Shown here piece after piece: positions 27,006 to 35,053 of a DNA stretch of 35,103 bases. The position numbers and the translations under genes were made by a program. The stretch comes from Methanolobus sp. (GTDB taxonomy: Archaea > Halobacteriota > Methanosarcinia > Methanosarcinales > Methanosarcinaceae). The stretch is taken from positions 1 through 35,103 of the forward strand of contig NZ_JAUXNK010000028.1 in NCBI RefSeq assembly GCF_030682845.1. The letters run 5' to 3'. Position 1 is the first letter of the stretch; the number at the start of each line of letters is the position of its first letter. The notes beneath the pieces were generated by a model that worked only from the letters and a program-made list of their open reading frames with translations, ran no database searches and was not told where the DNA came from.

Positions 27006-27155
27006 CCCTCCACTTCACAGGCTGTCCAACAATTCAATTTCATCGAAAAAACAGAGAAAATGAAGGTCTATAAAGCCTTTAAATTGGAAAAAAAGGAAAT
27101 AACCTATTACTGTTAGTAATTGTCGGACAGCCTGTTCAGTGGAGGGAGTAGTCAC
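27006..27155 (+). ncRNA. Right end / omega RNA scaffold of the second TnpB, split by a MITE
   Basis: CCCTCCAC (27006-27013) and GTGGAGGG (27139-27146) form a perfect eight-base hairpin with TTCA loop once the insert is taken out, followed by AGTAGTCAC. It matches the first TnpB right end (CCACCC hairpin then TAGTTCAC). The guide would begin near 27156. The insert may disable the omega RNA. Confidence 0.6.
27018..27134. mobile_element. 117-bp MITE with 17-bp inverted repeats and TTCA duplication
   Basis: Terminal repeats CAGGCTGTCCAACAATT (27018-27034) and AATTGTCGGACAGCCTG (27118-27134) match at 16 of 17 positions. Perfect TTCA copies flank it (27014-27017 and 27135-27138). The inside is A/T-rich with no reading frame. 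The parent transposase is not in this window and I cannot name its family. Confidence 0.85.
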
Positions 27156-27226
27156 TATCTAAATAAGCAATGTGATTAGGGAGCTAAAGCTTCCGCCTCT
27201 GCTTGGGTTGGGAAGACAGATACGTC

Positions 27227-27573
27227 TTCTATCATGAAATCGAGGTATGGGAATACCACATTGACAACATCGCCCAGCAGCTCATCAAGAACCCGCAGAT
27301 CTTCAACAACAAGATCCTGCTCTCAACGAACCTGTTCATGGTTCCGTACCAAAGTACGCAGGTCAGGACAAGGTCAACCCCGTTGCCACTATCCTTGCAG
27401 GTGCATGGATGCTTGACTATCTGGGTGAGAAGGAGCAGGCAAAGACAATTTTCAGCGCCACCGAGAAGGTAATCACAGAAGGCAAATACCTTACTTACGA
27501 TCTGGGCGGCAGTGCCAAGATGAGCGAGATGACTGACGTCATTGTCAGGTATGTTGAAGCAGAGATGAAGTGA
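27227..27573 (+). pseudogene. icd: 3' remnant of the native isocitrate dehydrogenase gene
   Basis: One frame reads HEIEVWEYHIDNIAQQLIKN, PQIFNNKILLSTNLF; the next, from GAA at 27328, reads EPVHGSVPKYAGQDKVNPVA ... YLTYDLGGSAKMSEMT and ends EAEMK at TGA 27571-27573. These are the C-terminal third of the IDH/IMDH family (FEPVHGSAPKYAGK and TYDLGG motifs). The join lost roughly 30-40 codons and shifted the frame, across a shared GAACCTGTTC. It continues the gene begun at 23390. Confidence 0.88.
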
Positions 27574-27638
27574 TTTCATCTCTATCTTTTGCTTAATCTT
27601 TTCTTTTTGGTTTGTAATGAGTAGAGAGTGAGATTATC

Positions 27639-28361
27639 TTAAATGTCTCCAAGTTCTGCCATGAGCGGCATATGGTCACTCTTGAGGGGGCGCCAGTCAG
27701 CATATTTGCCAACGGAGAATGATTTCATATTTTTGATTATTTCTGCTGATGCAAACATATAGTCTGTATGATATGGTTTCTGTTCATTGAATGTGAGAAA
27801 GAACGTAGGGTCTTTTTCATCACCAAAGTCTAGATTGTTGTATGTATGATACATGCTATGAATGTTATATCGTTCTAGTAAATCACGTACGTCTGCAAAT
27901 GTACCGTTTAATGGAGCATCGTAGTCATTGTCCATTCTGATATTCCAGTTGAAGTCTCCTGCAATTATTACCGGAGATTTAAGTATGTCCTTATAGTAAT
28001 CCAATGCACCCCAAACCTCCCCAATATATCGTCTGTTGAGGTCTTCTTTGTTGTTTTGTGACCAGATGGCAATGAGGTTTACTTTTCTTTGACTCTTCGG
28101 ATTAATGATTTCGATAGGAACAATATACCTAAAATCATCCCTATATGAGTCGTGTATTTTTATGCCAATGTCATTAAAACTGAATACTCCCAAGCCTTTG
28201 TTACCATTGTTCCCGACCCATATATCCTGATGATAGAATTTTGTGTCACTTTCATCACTTTTCTCACATTCAGGTATAATCAATAAATCCGGATCATAGC
28301 GAAGAAGATGAATATACTTCTTTTTGAAAGCTCTGCAACAATTCCAAGTGATGAGTTTCAT
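27639..28361 (-). CDS. Endonuclease/exonuclease/phosphatase (EEP) family protein
   Basis: 240 residues starting MKLITWNCCRAF, the EEP first strand with its Asn. Further motifs: metal Glu in IIPECE (near 31), GDFNWN (near 145), and C-terminal SDHMPLMAE. These are the catalytic set of Mg-dependent phosphoesterases such as exonuclease III and sphingomyelinases. No signal peptide. The substrate cannot be told. It is A/T-richer than the citrate synthase gene beside it and lies between the broken icd and that gene. Confidence 0.85.
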   Translation of the reverse strand: MKLITWNCCRAFKKKYIHLLRYDPDLLIIPECEKSDESDTKFYHQDIWVGNNGNKGLGVFSFNDIGIKIHDSYRDDFRYIVPIEIINPKSQRKVNLIAIWSQNNKEDLNRRYIGEVWGALDYYKDILKSPVIIAGDFNWNIRMDNDYDAPLNGTFADVRDLLERYNIHSMYHTYNNLDFGDEKDPTFFLTFNEQKPYHTDYMFASAEIIKNMKSFSVGKYADWRPLKSDHMPLMAELGDI

Positions 28362-28538
28362 ACCAAAAAATGATTCGTGAATGTATTAAATCTTATTCAC
28401 TTGCATGATTATTCGGTATTTATTTTCCACCGGCACACTCCGTTTAAAAGCAGATATGTCGGAAAACAACTACAAAAAGGACAATAATCAAAAAATAGTT
28501 CTCAACTGCCATCTCTCGACAGCAGCCGAAAAATAATC

Positions 28539-29891
28539 TCAGTCGATCATGTCATGCATCTTGCGTTTCTGGTCCAAGGAGGACTCATCAGCATCGCATT
28601 CGTTCTCGGCGTTCTCATCATCCTGCCGGTGCATCTCCTTGCTTACCATCGGATTGAACATGAAGTATTTTTTGACGTACGCAAGGATCTCTTCATCGGA
28701 AATACAGGAAACCCTTTTATCATCGTTATAGAGTTTCTGGATCTCCGCCTGTATTTCCCGGAGGCGCTTATCGTTCTTTTGTACTTCTATCTGCACATTC
28801 ATCAGTTCATTGAGGGCTTCCTGGACTTTGTACCTGAGAACCTCGATGCCCGATGAATCGCCTATAAGGAATGTTCTCTTCCCTCCTACAATCTCAGGCG
28901 GGAAGGGCTCATAGGTGAAAGGATTCTTTATTACTCCGGCAGTATGGATGCCTGACTCGTGAGCGAACACATTGTTCCCGACAACGGACTTATTCCTGGG
29001 AACGCGGATGCCTATCTCCTTCTCCATGAACTTGCCAAACTCCACAAGGCACTCCAGATTGTACTTATCAAAGCCTTCGATACGCCTCATCAAAAAGAGC
29101 AGGAGCTTCTCCATCTCTGCATTGCCTGCCCTTTCCCCGATACCAAGGAAAGTGACGTTGGACCAGTTGGCTCCGTGCCAGTATCCTGCAAGGGAATTAG
29201 GAACCGCCAGCCCGAAATCATCATGGCAGTGAGTTTCAATGTTCTTTACATTCAGCTCATTTTTCAGGTGCTTGATAATGGATGGCAGGCCGTAAGGCTC
29301 ATCCACACCTTCAAAGGGCACACCGAATCCAATGGTATCACATATACGTATGGTACAGTCGGAGTCGATGTCCATTATCTTTTTAACAAGCGGGAACACG
29401 AAATTATAGTTATCGGCACGTGTCATATCCTCAATATGCGCCCTGGTCCTGAGACCGTGGTCAACAGCATACTGAAGAGCATTCAGGTATTTATCTTCCG
29501 CAGCCTCACGGCTCTTAAGGCCCATCTTGTCAAAGATATGTGGGTCGGATACAGACATGAGGATACCTGTTTCCTCAATACCGTCAACATCAAGGACCAT
29601 GTCTATATCTGCAGGATTTGCACGGGCCCACCCTGTAATTTCCGGGAATTCATATCCCAGGTCCTGCATGAGTTTTATGGCTTTCCTGTCTCTCTCATTA
29701 TAGACGAATGTTTCCAGTTTTTCAATGCCAATCCTGTGCAGATATTCATATATCTTTACCTTGTGTTGGCTTCTAATAACTATGCCCGGCATCTGGGCAC
29801 CATCGCGTATCGTACTGTCACTGATAGAGACTTCCTGCCCATGTGGCAGTTTTATCTTTGGAAGGTCATCGTAGTCCCTGTATATCTTCAT
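28539..29891 (-). CDS. Homocitrate/isopropylmalate synthase family; candidate Re-citrate synthase
   Basis: 450 residues. DRE-TIM metallolyase barrel: ISDSTIRDGAQMPG near 25 (metal Asp and catalytic Arg), ETHCHDDFGLAVPN near 225 (HxH metal ligands), GIGERAGNAEMEKLL, and HESGIHTAGV. The size, and a tail without the LeuA regulatory domain, resemble Re-citrate synthase of Clostridium kluyveri, which has homologues in methanogens. It would make citrate from acetyl-CoA and oxaloacetate. GGAGGA precedes the ATG. The C-terminal 40 residues are acidic and Asp/Glu-rich. Nearness to isocitrate dehydrogenase favours citrate over homocitrate. Confidence 0.75.
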   Translation of the reverse strand: MKIYRDYDDLPKIKLPHGQEVSISDSTIRDGAQMPGIVIRSQHKVKIYEYLHRIGIEKLETFVYNERDRKAIKLMQDLGYEFPEITGWARANPADIDMVLDVDGIEETGILMSVSDPHIFDKMGLKSREAAEDKYLNALQYAVDHGLRTRAHIEDMTRADNYNFVFPLVKKIMDIDSDCTIRICDTIGFGVPFEGVDEPYGLPSIIKHLKNELNVKNIETHCHDDFGLAVPNSLAGYWHGANWSNVTFLGIGERAGNAEMEKLLLFLMRRIEGFDKYNLECLVEFGKFMEKEIGIRVPRNKSVVGNNVFAHESGIHTAGVIKNPFTYEPFPPEIVGGKRTFLIGDSSGIEVLRYKVQEALNELMNVQIEVQKNDKRLREIQAEIQKLYNDDKRVSCISDEEILAYVKKYFMFNPMVSKEMHRQDDENAENECDADESSLDQKRKMHDMID

Positions 29892-30148
29892 TATGTTCCT
29901 CCTTCATAGAGCAAGTTTCTTAGTTCCCGGAATAAGCGACTTTCTCTAGAAACGGCAGGATTGTTTTTGGCCTGAGTAACGACTGTTTTAACTCCGGGTA
30001 AACGTGCGTTATTCAATAACCAGTCTGTTCTAATAGACAACTTAATCCTTAAAATGCTTTTCTTTCATCCGGCTACTGCCAGGTTTACATTCTTATATAG
30101 GTGGACTAACCTTATATCTTTATAATTTAAGGTGGTAACAGGATAGTT

Positions 30149-30652
30149 ATGTGGAGTCTACTGCTCAAAAAGTTCGAAAAACACCCTGCGCAACAGAAGG
30201 TCCTCAGACTCATGTTCGAGCGCGGCTTCCAGGTTAACAATGAAGGCAAAGTTACTTCCGGCAAAATAGAGATAGCTCACACCCAGCTCGCAAAAGAGGC
30301 AGGTGTTGACAGGCGCGTTGTTGATTCAACTACCGAGGTCATACTGGGTGATGATCTCCTGAGGAATATATTCCAGAATGTAAAATCCATTCCTCTCCTG
30401 CGCGAAGTTGCTCCTCTCCTTGGCCTGGGCGTCATTATAATAACACCTGATGATGCAGCTCATACCGGAATAATAGCTGATGTGTCAACAGTTATCGCGC
30501 GCCATAAGATAAGCATCAGGCAAGCGGTCTCAGATGATCCCTTTTTCACAGCGGAACCCCGCCTGACAATAATCACCGATGCAAAGGTCCCCGGAAGCAT
30601 TGTTGAGGAGCTACTGGACCTGGATAGTGTAAAATGTGTGAGCATTTACTGA
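30149..30652 (+). CDS. ACT-domain regulator of amino acid metabolism (COG2150-like)
   Basis: 167 residues. N-terminal winged-helix part (about 15-75; LAKEAGVDRRVVDSTTEVIL) and a C-terminal ACT domain (about 95-167; GIIADVSTVIARHKISIRQA, LTIITDAKVPGSIVEELL). It is typical of archaeal predicted regulators that sense an amino acid. It is divergent from the citrate synthase candidate over 257 bases, so regulation of that gene by an amino acid such as glutamate is a natural guess. A TATA-like TTTATAATTTAA is just upstream. Confidence 0.85.
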   Translation: MWSLLLKKFEKHPAQQKVLRLMFERGFQVNNEGKVTSGKIEIAHTQLAKEAGVDRRVVDSTTEVILGDDLLRNIFQNVKSIPLLREVAPLLGLGVIIITPDDAAHTGIIADVSTVIARHKISIRQAVSDDPFFTAEPRLTIITDAKVPGSIVEELLDLDSVKCVSIY

Positions 30653-30670
30653 AGAGGACGTTCAGAGCTG

Positions 30671-31876
30671 TCAGAGCACAGCCTTCGCAAAAGCCCTGAA
30701 TACTCCTAAAAGATGTCTGGAGTTGGCAGGGTTCAGCATTTTTTTGATCAGTATGGATGGGTGGTCCATGTCCCCGTAGGCAGTAATGGTTTCGAGCATC
30801 GAAGGCTTGTTCATCGAGGCAAGCAGGTCATTCATCTCTTTATCTTCGAGCCCGCCCAGGAACTCATGGATCTTCATTCCTATGGCAAGTTCCCGTCCCA
30901 GTTTTGTCCTCCATCTCCGGTCGTATTCTGCAAGCCTGTCCGCTGATGTATCGTTCTCCAGCGCTGCTGCTGCTGCCACCTCCCCAGCTATCTTTGCACA
31001 GACTGCACCTGTATATATGCCGCCGCCTGATGTGGGTTTGATTTGCCCGGCTGCATCGCCTGCAATAAGTACTCCTTTGGCATAGGTTTTGCTCAAGGGG
31101 CCTATAGGTATGCCCCCAATCACAAAGTCAAGCTTGCCTCCACCGTACCTGGAAGCCACATGAGTGTTATTTTTCAGAAGTCTTTCAAGGTAGTCCAGGG
31201 CACATTCGGAGTTTTCGCAATCTATGGCCAATCCAATGCGGGCTATTTCCTCGTTCACAGGGACAACCCAACCAAAGAAACCAGGGGCCTGCGAGCCGAC
31301 GAACAGTTCCACAAAATCCGGGTCAGCACTTCGGTAGGTAGCTTCTATCTGTATGCCCGGGAGGATTTTTCTTACCTGCCCAAGTCCTGCCATCCTTGCG
31401 ATGCCACTGCGTACACCATCGGCACCAATGACAACTTTCGTTTCCAGCTGCAGGTTAACTCCATTCCTTATTACTGACAGGAGCTGGCTATCTCCCTTAT
31501 TTTCAAGGCCAACTGCCTGGGTGTTCATCGAGATATCAGCCCCGGCTTCGAGTGCCATGGACGCGAGGGTGCGGTCAAATATCTTTCTTGAAACCACATA
31601 GGCCTTTGTCTCTTTGCCATCTATGGGAAGGCAGGCGCCGTCCATCGAGTGCACGAGAGCACCGCGAACCTTGTTCAACACAAAGTTTTCCGCAGGTCTC
31701 ACACCACACTCTTCCAGTGCCCGTTTGCTCAGAAGTCCTGTGCAGCCCACCGGTGATCCGATAGATGCGTGATCCTCTATCATCAGCACTCTTGCTCCAT
31801 GCTGGGCAGCATACCTGGCTGCAGTGGAACCCACAGGTCCTGCTCCTACAACAATGACATCATACTCTGTTTTCAT
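30671..31876 (-). CDS. Geranylgeranyl reductase family flavoprotein
   Basis: 401 residues. FAD Rossmann motif VVGAGPVGSTAARYAA at 10-25, the family block SPVGCTGLLSKRALEECG, GADGVRSGIARMAG, and the second FAD motif GVLIAGDAAGQIKPTSGGGI near 270. Enzymes of this family saturate geranylgeranyl chains of archaeal ether lipids (digeranylgeranylglycerophospholipid reductase) or menaquinone/quinone tails. Several paralogues usually exist in Methanosarcinaceae, so the exact substrate is open. The ATG overlaps the HAD gene stop (ATGA), so the two are co-translated. Confidence 0.88.
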   Translation of the reverse strand: MKTEYDVIVVGAGPVGSTAARYAAQHGARVLMIEDHASIGSPVGCTGLLSKRALEECGVRPAENFVLNKVRGALVHSMDGACLPIDGKETKAYVVSRKIFDRTLASMALEAGADISMNTQAVGLENKGDSQLLSVIRNGVNLQLETKVVIGADGVRSGIARMAGLGQVRKILPGIQIEATYRSADPDFVELFVGSQAPGFFGWVVPVNEEIARIGLAIDCENSECALDYLERLLKNNTHVASRYGGGKLDFVIGGIPIGPLSKTYAKGVLIAGDAAGQIKPTSGGGIYTGAVCAKIAGEVAAAAALENDTSADRLAEYDRRWRTKLGRELAIGMKIHEFLGGLEDKEMNDLLASMNKPSMLETITAYGDMDHPSILIKKMLNPANSRHLLGVFRAFAKAVL

Positions 31877-32547
31877 TCCTTACCGTCCATTACAACCCTT
31901 AGCAGGTCGCTGAAGCTGTTGAGTATATGGTCCGGCTTTTCCTTGATGGGTGCCCTATCCCGATCGGAGTTCCTGTCCCCATAAACTGCATAGGCTGCCA
32001 TCATCCCAAGCTGCTTGGAGGGTGCGATATCGCGTCTTAAACTATCGCCTACAAAAAGTGTCTCATGAGGCTTTAACCCCATCGAGTCCAATGCATGTAC
32101 AAATGTCTTGTGGGAAGGCTTCTTCCAGCCGGTTATGTCGTAGGTGAAGAGAGAGTCAAAGAGTGGATAAAGCCCAACTTTTTCCAGCCTTGCTCTTGCA
32201 TTACGCATTTCTGCATCTGTAAGGAGGCCAAGCAGGATATTCTTCGATCTAAGTTCCAGAAGAGTGTTCTTTACACCTGGGTACAGCTCAACTGACCTGA
32301 CCTTCTCTTCCTCATATATCCTGCAGCAGTCAAGGAAGATATCCTGTGAGAAGCAGCTGTTATCTCTCAGGTAATCGCTGATGTTCTTCACGTTCTCAAA
32401 TCCGTGTATCTCCCGGCGGAAATAGTTGAATAGCTCATGAGCATCACCTTTTCCCAGATGCTCCACGATGGATGTGCAGGCAAAGATCTTGGCATGGACG
32501 AAATCAAAAAGGGTGTTATCCATATCAAAAAGAATGCCTTTTATTAT
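31873..32547 (-). CDS. HAD-superfamily phosphatase with a non-standard start codon
   Basis: About 224 residues when read from ATA at 32547. Motif I is LFDMDNTLFDF; its first Asp, the nucleophile, lies before the ATG at 32523, so that ATG cannot be the start of an active enzyme. Motif II/III and IV: LLTDAE, KPSHKTFVHALD, VGDSLRRDIAPSKQLGM. GGAGGAG (32554-32560) is well placed for ATA at 32547 or ATT at 32550; TGA precedes at 32551-32553 and no ATG/GTG/TTG is available. It is followed by the geranylgeranyl reductase with a four-base overlap. The substrate is unknown. Confidence 0.85.
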   Translation of the reverse strand: MIKGILFDMDNTLFDFVHAKIFACTSIVEHLGKGDAHELFNYFRREIHGFENVKNISDYLRDNSCFSQDIFLDCCRIYEEEKVRSVELYPGVKNTLLELRSKNILLGLLTDAEMRNARARLEKVGLYPLFDSLFTYDITGWKKPSHKTFVHALDSMGLKPHETLFVGDSLRRDIAPSKQLGMMAAYAVYGDRNSDRDRAPIKEKPDHILNSFSDLLRVVMDGKE

Positions 32548-32600
32548 AATTCACTCCTCCTTTTCAACTGTTCTTGCCTCAAATAAACAATACTTGGCGG

Positions 32601-32612
32601 GTATATATTTAA
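32601..32612 (-). promoter_or_regulatory. TATA box of the HAD-geranylgeranyl reductase operon
   Basis: On the minus strand TTAAATATATAC. Initiation about 25 bases downstream leaves a leader of roughly 30 bases that carries the GGAGGAG site. Confidence 0.45.
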
Positions 32613-32848
32613 TGTATCCCTTCAGGTAAACACAACAGAATGCGTCCTTTATAAGGCAGTTTTTATTATTGGCGTAAGAGGTTTGAGGAAATACCAATTG
32701 CTTTTGCAAATCCTTTACTGTTAGTTCATTCCTATACTAAACAGAAGGTAGAGACAGGTTTGTTTTTATTTCATCAGGTATAACTACTATTTGTACACGT
32801 CTTGACAACCTCAACCAACCGAATTTTCAGATGATGTGTACTGACCAC

Positions 32849-32873
32849 TGAAGCACCTCTTGCAGGTGCTTCA
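32849..32873. repeat. Perfect hairpin TGAAGCACCT-N5-AGGTGCTTCA
   Basis: Ten-base arms, five-base loop, about 70 bases past the stop of the FilR1-type regulator on the minus strand. No T run follows it on either strand, so it is not a classic intrinsic terminator. It may be an RNA structure or a protein site. Confidence 0.5.
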
Positions 32874-32945
32874 AAAACCCGTTTGCTTTTAAAGGACCTT
32901 TTTTTTCAGCTTCATCCGGCTTTGTTCATACTTACTGTCATGTTC

Positions 32946-33821
32946 TTATACCGCCAGATATTTTTTTGCAAGGCTTTGCTTGTCCAGACCCTCCGACCTG
33001 TCCATATAGTATTGAAAAAGTTCCTCTCCCCATTGCAAGGCTCTTGGCCTGGAACTGACAATAATACGATTTGTGTATCTGCCATTTCTGTCCATGAGGG
33101 ATAGGGAGAGTAGCCTGTCAGTGACTATGATACTCACTGGCCTGATATCCTCTCTATATATAAAAATGTGCGAGCTGCCGTTCTTAAAAAGAGCCTCTAT
33201 CTCCTTTTCATAATCTTTCCTCATAGACAGGGACAAAGGATTCTCGCTGGGTAGATCCCCACTATCCCTGATCATGTCATCCTTCAGGATATCATACACC
33301 TGTTCGGTCATTATTACACTTACTTTGATTCCTTTTTCCAGATAACTGGAAAAAGGCAAAAAGTAGGAGGGATGATAAACAGAGATGAATGCTGATATTC
33401 TGCTGGAGCCGCTTATTCTTTTGAGTATCTCGTCCTGTTGCTCGAATATACTTGGGATGTTTGGCTCAAGAACCTCGGATTGTTCCAGTTCCCCTATTCT
33501 GTAAAGCAGTTCCCTGGGTATGGGGCTTAGGTCGTGGTCAGACCAATACTCAAGCTTCTCCTCATGCACATTGAGGCTCATCAGAAGGTTTTGCATGTTC
33601 TCGACAATAGCCTCTCCTGTCGGAGTAAGGGAATAGATATCGTTCTCATAGGTCAAAAGATTCCACTCAAGCAGTTTCTTGATCTGGGGAATCATGGATT
33701 TCCATGGAAAATCAAAATTCTCTCTTATCTCTTCTTTAGTTTTCCCACCTTCCTTTAAAAACAGCAAAAGGTCCTTCCTTTTCTCTGAAAGGAATATAGT
33801 GTCAAGTAAAGAACACCTCAT
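32946..33821 (-). CDS. FilR1/Msr-type winged-helix regulator (DUF1724)
   Basis: 291 residues. ArsR-like winged helix at about 8-75 (LLLFLKEGGKTKEEIRENFD, LTYENDIYSLTPTGEAI) and a C-terminal FilR1/DUF1724 ligand domain (about 120-285) with VYHPSYFLPF and RPVSIIVTDRLLSLSL. This family is nearly confined to methanogens; the Msr members in Methanosarcina control methyltransferase genes for methanol or methylsulfide use. GAGGGG lies six bases before the ATG and a TATA-like CATATAAAG about 30 bases up. The target is not evident from the neighbours. Confidence 0.85.
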   Translation of the reverse strand: MRCSLLDTIFLSEKRKDLLLFLKEGGKTKEEIRENFDFPWKSMIPQIKKLLEWNLLTYENDIYSLTPTGEAIVENMQNLLMSLNVHEEKLEYWSDHDLSPIPRELLYRIGELEQSEVLEPNIPSIFEQQDEILKRISGSSRISAFISVYHPSYFLPFSSYLEKGIKVSVIMTEQVYDILKDDMIRDSGDLPSENPLSLSMRKDYEKEIEALFKNGSSHIFIYREDIRPVSIIVTDRLLSLSLMDRNGRYTNRIIVSSRPRALQWGEELFQYYMDRSEGLDKQSLAKKYLAV

Positions 33822-34031
33822 TACAACCCCTCTTACCTATTTGCTTTATATGAATATAAACTATTCCGAAAGCTGCCTTCCAATAAGTTACCTTGTATCC
33901 TTTTTGTGCTGAAAGAAAGTTCAGTAGCATTAATGAGTAATTAGGTCTGCTAATGATAATATTGAGAATTATCTACATATTATGTCCTAATAAATAAAAT
34001 AATATTACGTTATAAACTCCATATATAGTTG

Positions 34032-34583
34032 TTAACTTAACATTTTTAACTTATTTTTCAGAAACGTTTCAATCCATTTTCTTGCGAAGCTAATCTTTGA
34101 TGAACAACTAATAAACGTCTCAGCAATCAGATTTTTCATATGGGCAAGATCTTTCACAAAATGACAGGAAATTATTCTTTTGACGCTCTTCCAGATGAAT
34201 TCTATTGGATTCAAGTCTGGTGAATATGGAGGTAAATAGACCAATTCGATATCATTTGCCTGTGCATAATCCAATGTATCTTTTGCTCGATGTGATCTGA
34301 AATTGTCGAGAATGATTACAATTCTCTTTCCCATGTTACTGTTTTTGACAGCTGATAGAAACGAACATACATCCTCTTTAGTTGAATGTTCCTTGAAATC
34401 AATAACAGAATTACCATTCAGTGCATAAAACCCGAATGAATTTGCTTTTATCCGGGTTGTGTTTTTGAAGATAACAGGTTTATTGAAAGACCATAAACGA
34501 ACTGTATTTGATGTTGTTTGGGGAGATGATTCATCAAGAAAGCCGATAACGCAACCATCATCGATTAACGGTAAGTTTTTTTT
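34032..34583 (-). CDS. IS630 transposase, frame B (DDE catalytic part)
   Basis: Read from the A8 run: LPLIDDGCVIGFLDESSPQT, FGFYALNGNSVIDF, then IVIILDNFRSHRA and YLPPYSPDLNPIEFIWK. The acidic triad is Asp in FLDE, Asp in ILDN and Glu in NPIEF, as in IS630/mariner enzymes. It has no start of its own before the frame join except an internal ATG at 34334, which would lose the first catalytic Asp, so it is made by -1 frameshifting from frame A. Confidence 0.85.
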   Translation of the reverse strand, partial: KKNLPLIDDGCVIGFLDESSPQTTSNTVRLWSFNKPVIFKNTTRIKANSFGFYALNGNSVIDFKEHSTKEDVCSFLSAVKNSNMGKRIVIILDNFRSHRAKDTLDYAQANDIELVYLPPYSPDLNPIEFIWKSVKRIISCHFVKDLAHMKNLIAETFISCSSKISFARKWIETFLKNKLKMLS

Positions 34584-35053
34584 AAACGGTCTTCTGCATC
34601 TTCTGGTCTTCGATAATCATGTGTATAAGGTTTGGCATGATGCATGCCAAACTTTTTCAAGATTACTAATATTTGCTTAATGGTGTATTGAACTTTAAAC
34701 TCATTATAAATGAGTTCTTGGACTTCTTTTGTAGACCAATCATCTCTTTCATGTAGCATGGCCTTTAGTTTTTCTTTTTGATAATCAGTGAGTTTGGAAG
34801 GGCAACCTCCTGAAAACCGGGGCTTCAATCCTTCATATCCATCTTGATTCCACCGTTCTTGCCATTGATATGCAACGGGTTTTGATATCCCTACAAGTTT
34901 AGCTGCTTCATCAACTGAAGCACCTTCATAACGGTGTTTAACAAAATACAAACGTTGTAGCACTCTTGTGTCTTTCTCTAACGACTTAATATGTTTAAGC
35001 AATTCCTCTGATGAAAGATGATGCTCTATCAGAATTTGTTCTGGTTTAGCCAT
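34565..35053 (-). CDS. IS630 transposase, frame A (DNA-binding part)
   Basis: 162 residues with paired helix-turn-helix regions: VDEAAKLVGISKPVAYQWQE and a second at DWSTKEVQELIYNEF. It ends shortly after an A8 run (minus strand, 34583-34576). A -1 slip there joins it to frame B to give about 340 residues, the usual IS630 transposase length. Confidence 0.88.
   Translation of the reverse strand: MAKPEQILIEHHLSSEELLKHIKSLEKDTRVLQRLYFVKHRYEGASVDEAAKLVGISKPVAYQWQERWNQDGYEGLKPRFSGGCPSKLTDYQKEKLKAMLHERDDWSTKEVQELIYNEFKVQYTIKQILVILKKFGMHHAKPYTHDYRRPEDAEDRLKKTYR

Larger units (their letters stand above)
32551..32945. other. 395-base gap: promoter and a hairpin, no gene
   Basis: Contains a TATA-like AAATATATAC on the minus strand (32601-32612) that would start the HAD/reductase message about 30 bases before its start, a perfect 10-base hairpin at 32849-32873 and a T8 run at 32899-32906. 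I see no coding sequence or known RNA. Confidence 0.5.

Noticed and set aside
27203-27472. Open frame of 89 codons after the TnpB element
   Set aside because: Its first half is icd sequence, but past 27330 it runs out of the icd frame, which continues in the next frame to 27573. It is a chance frame in a pseudogene.
28539-29891. 2-isopropylmalate synthase (LeuA)
   Set aside because: The length and the acidic tail do not fit the LeuA regulatory domain, and the neighbours point to the citrate branch.
32521-32523. ATG at 32523 as the HAD start
   Set aside because: It would remove the nucleophilic Asp of motif I and ignores the well-placed GGAGGAG further upstream.
32849-32906. Intrinsic terminator for the FilR1-type regulator
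   Set aside because: The hairpin has no T run after it on the minus strand, and the T8 run lies on the other strand.
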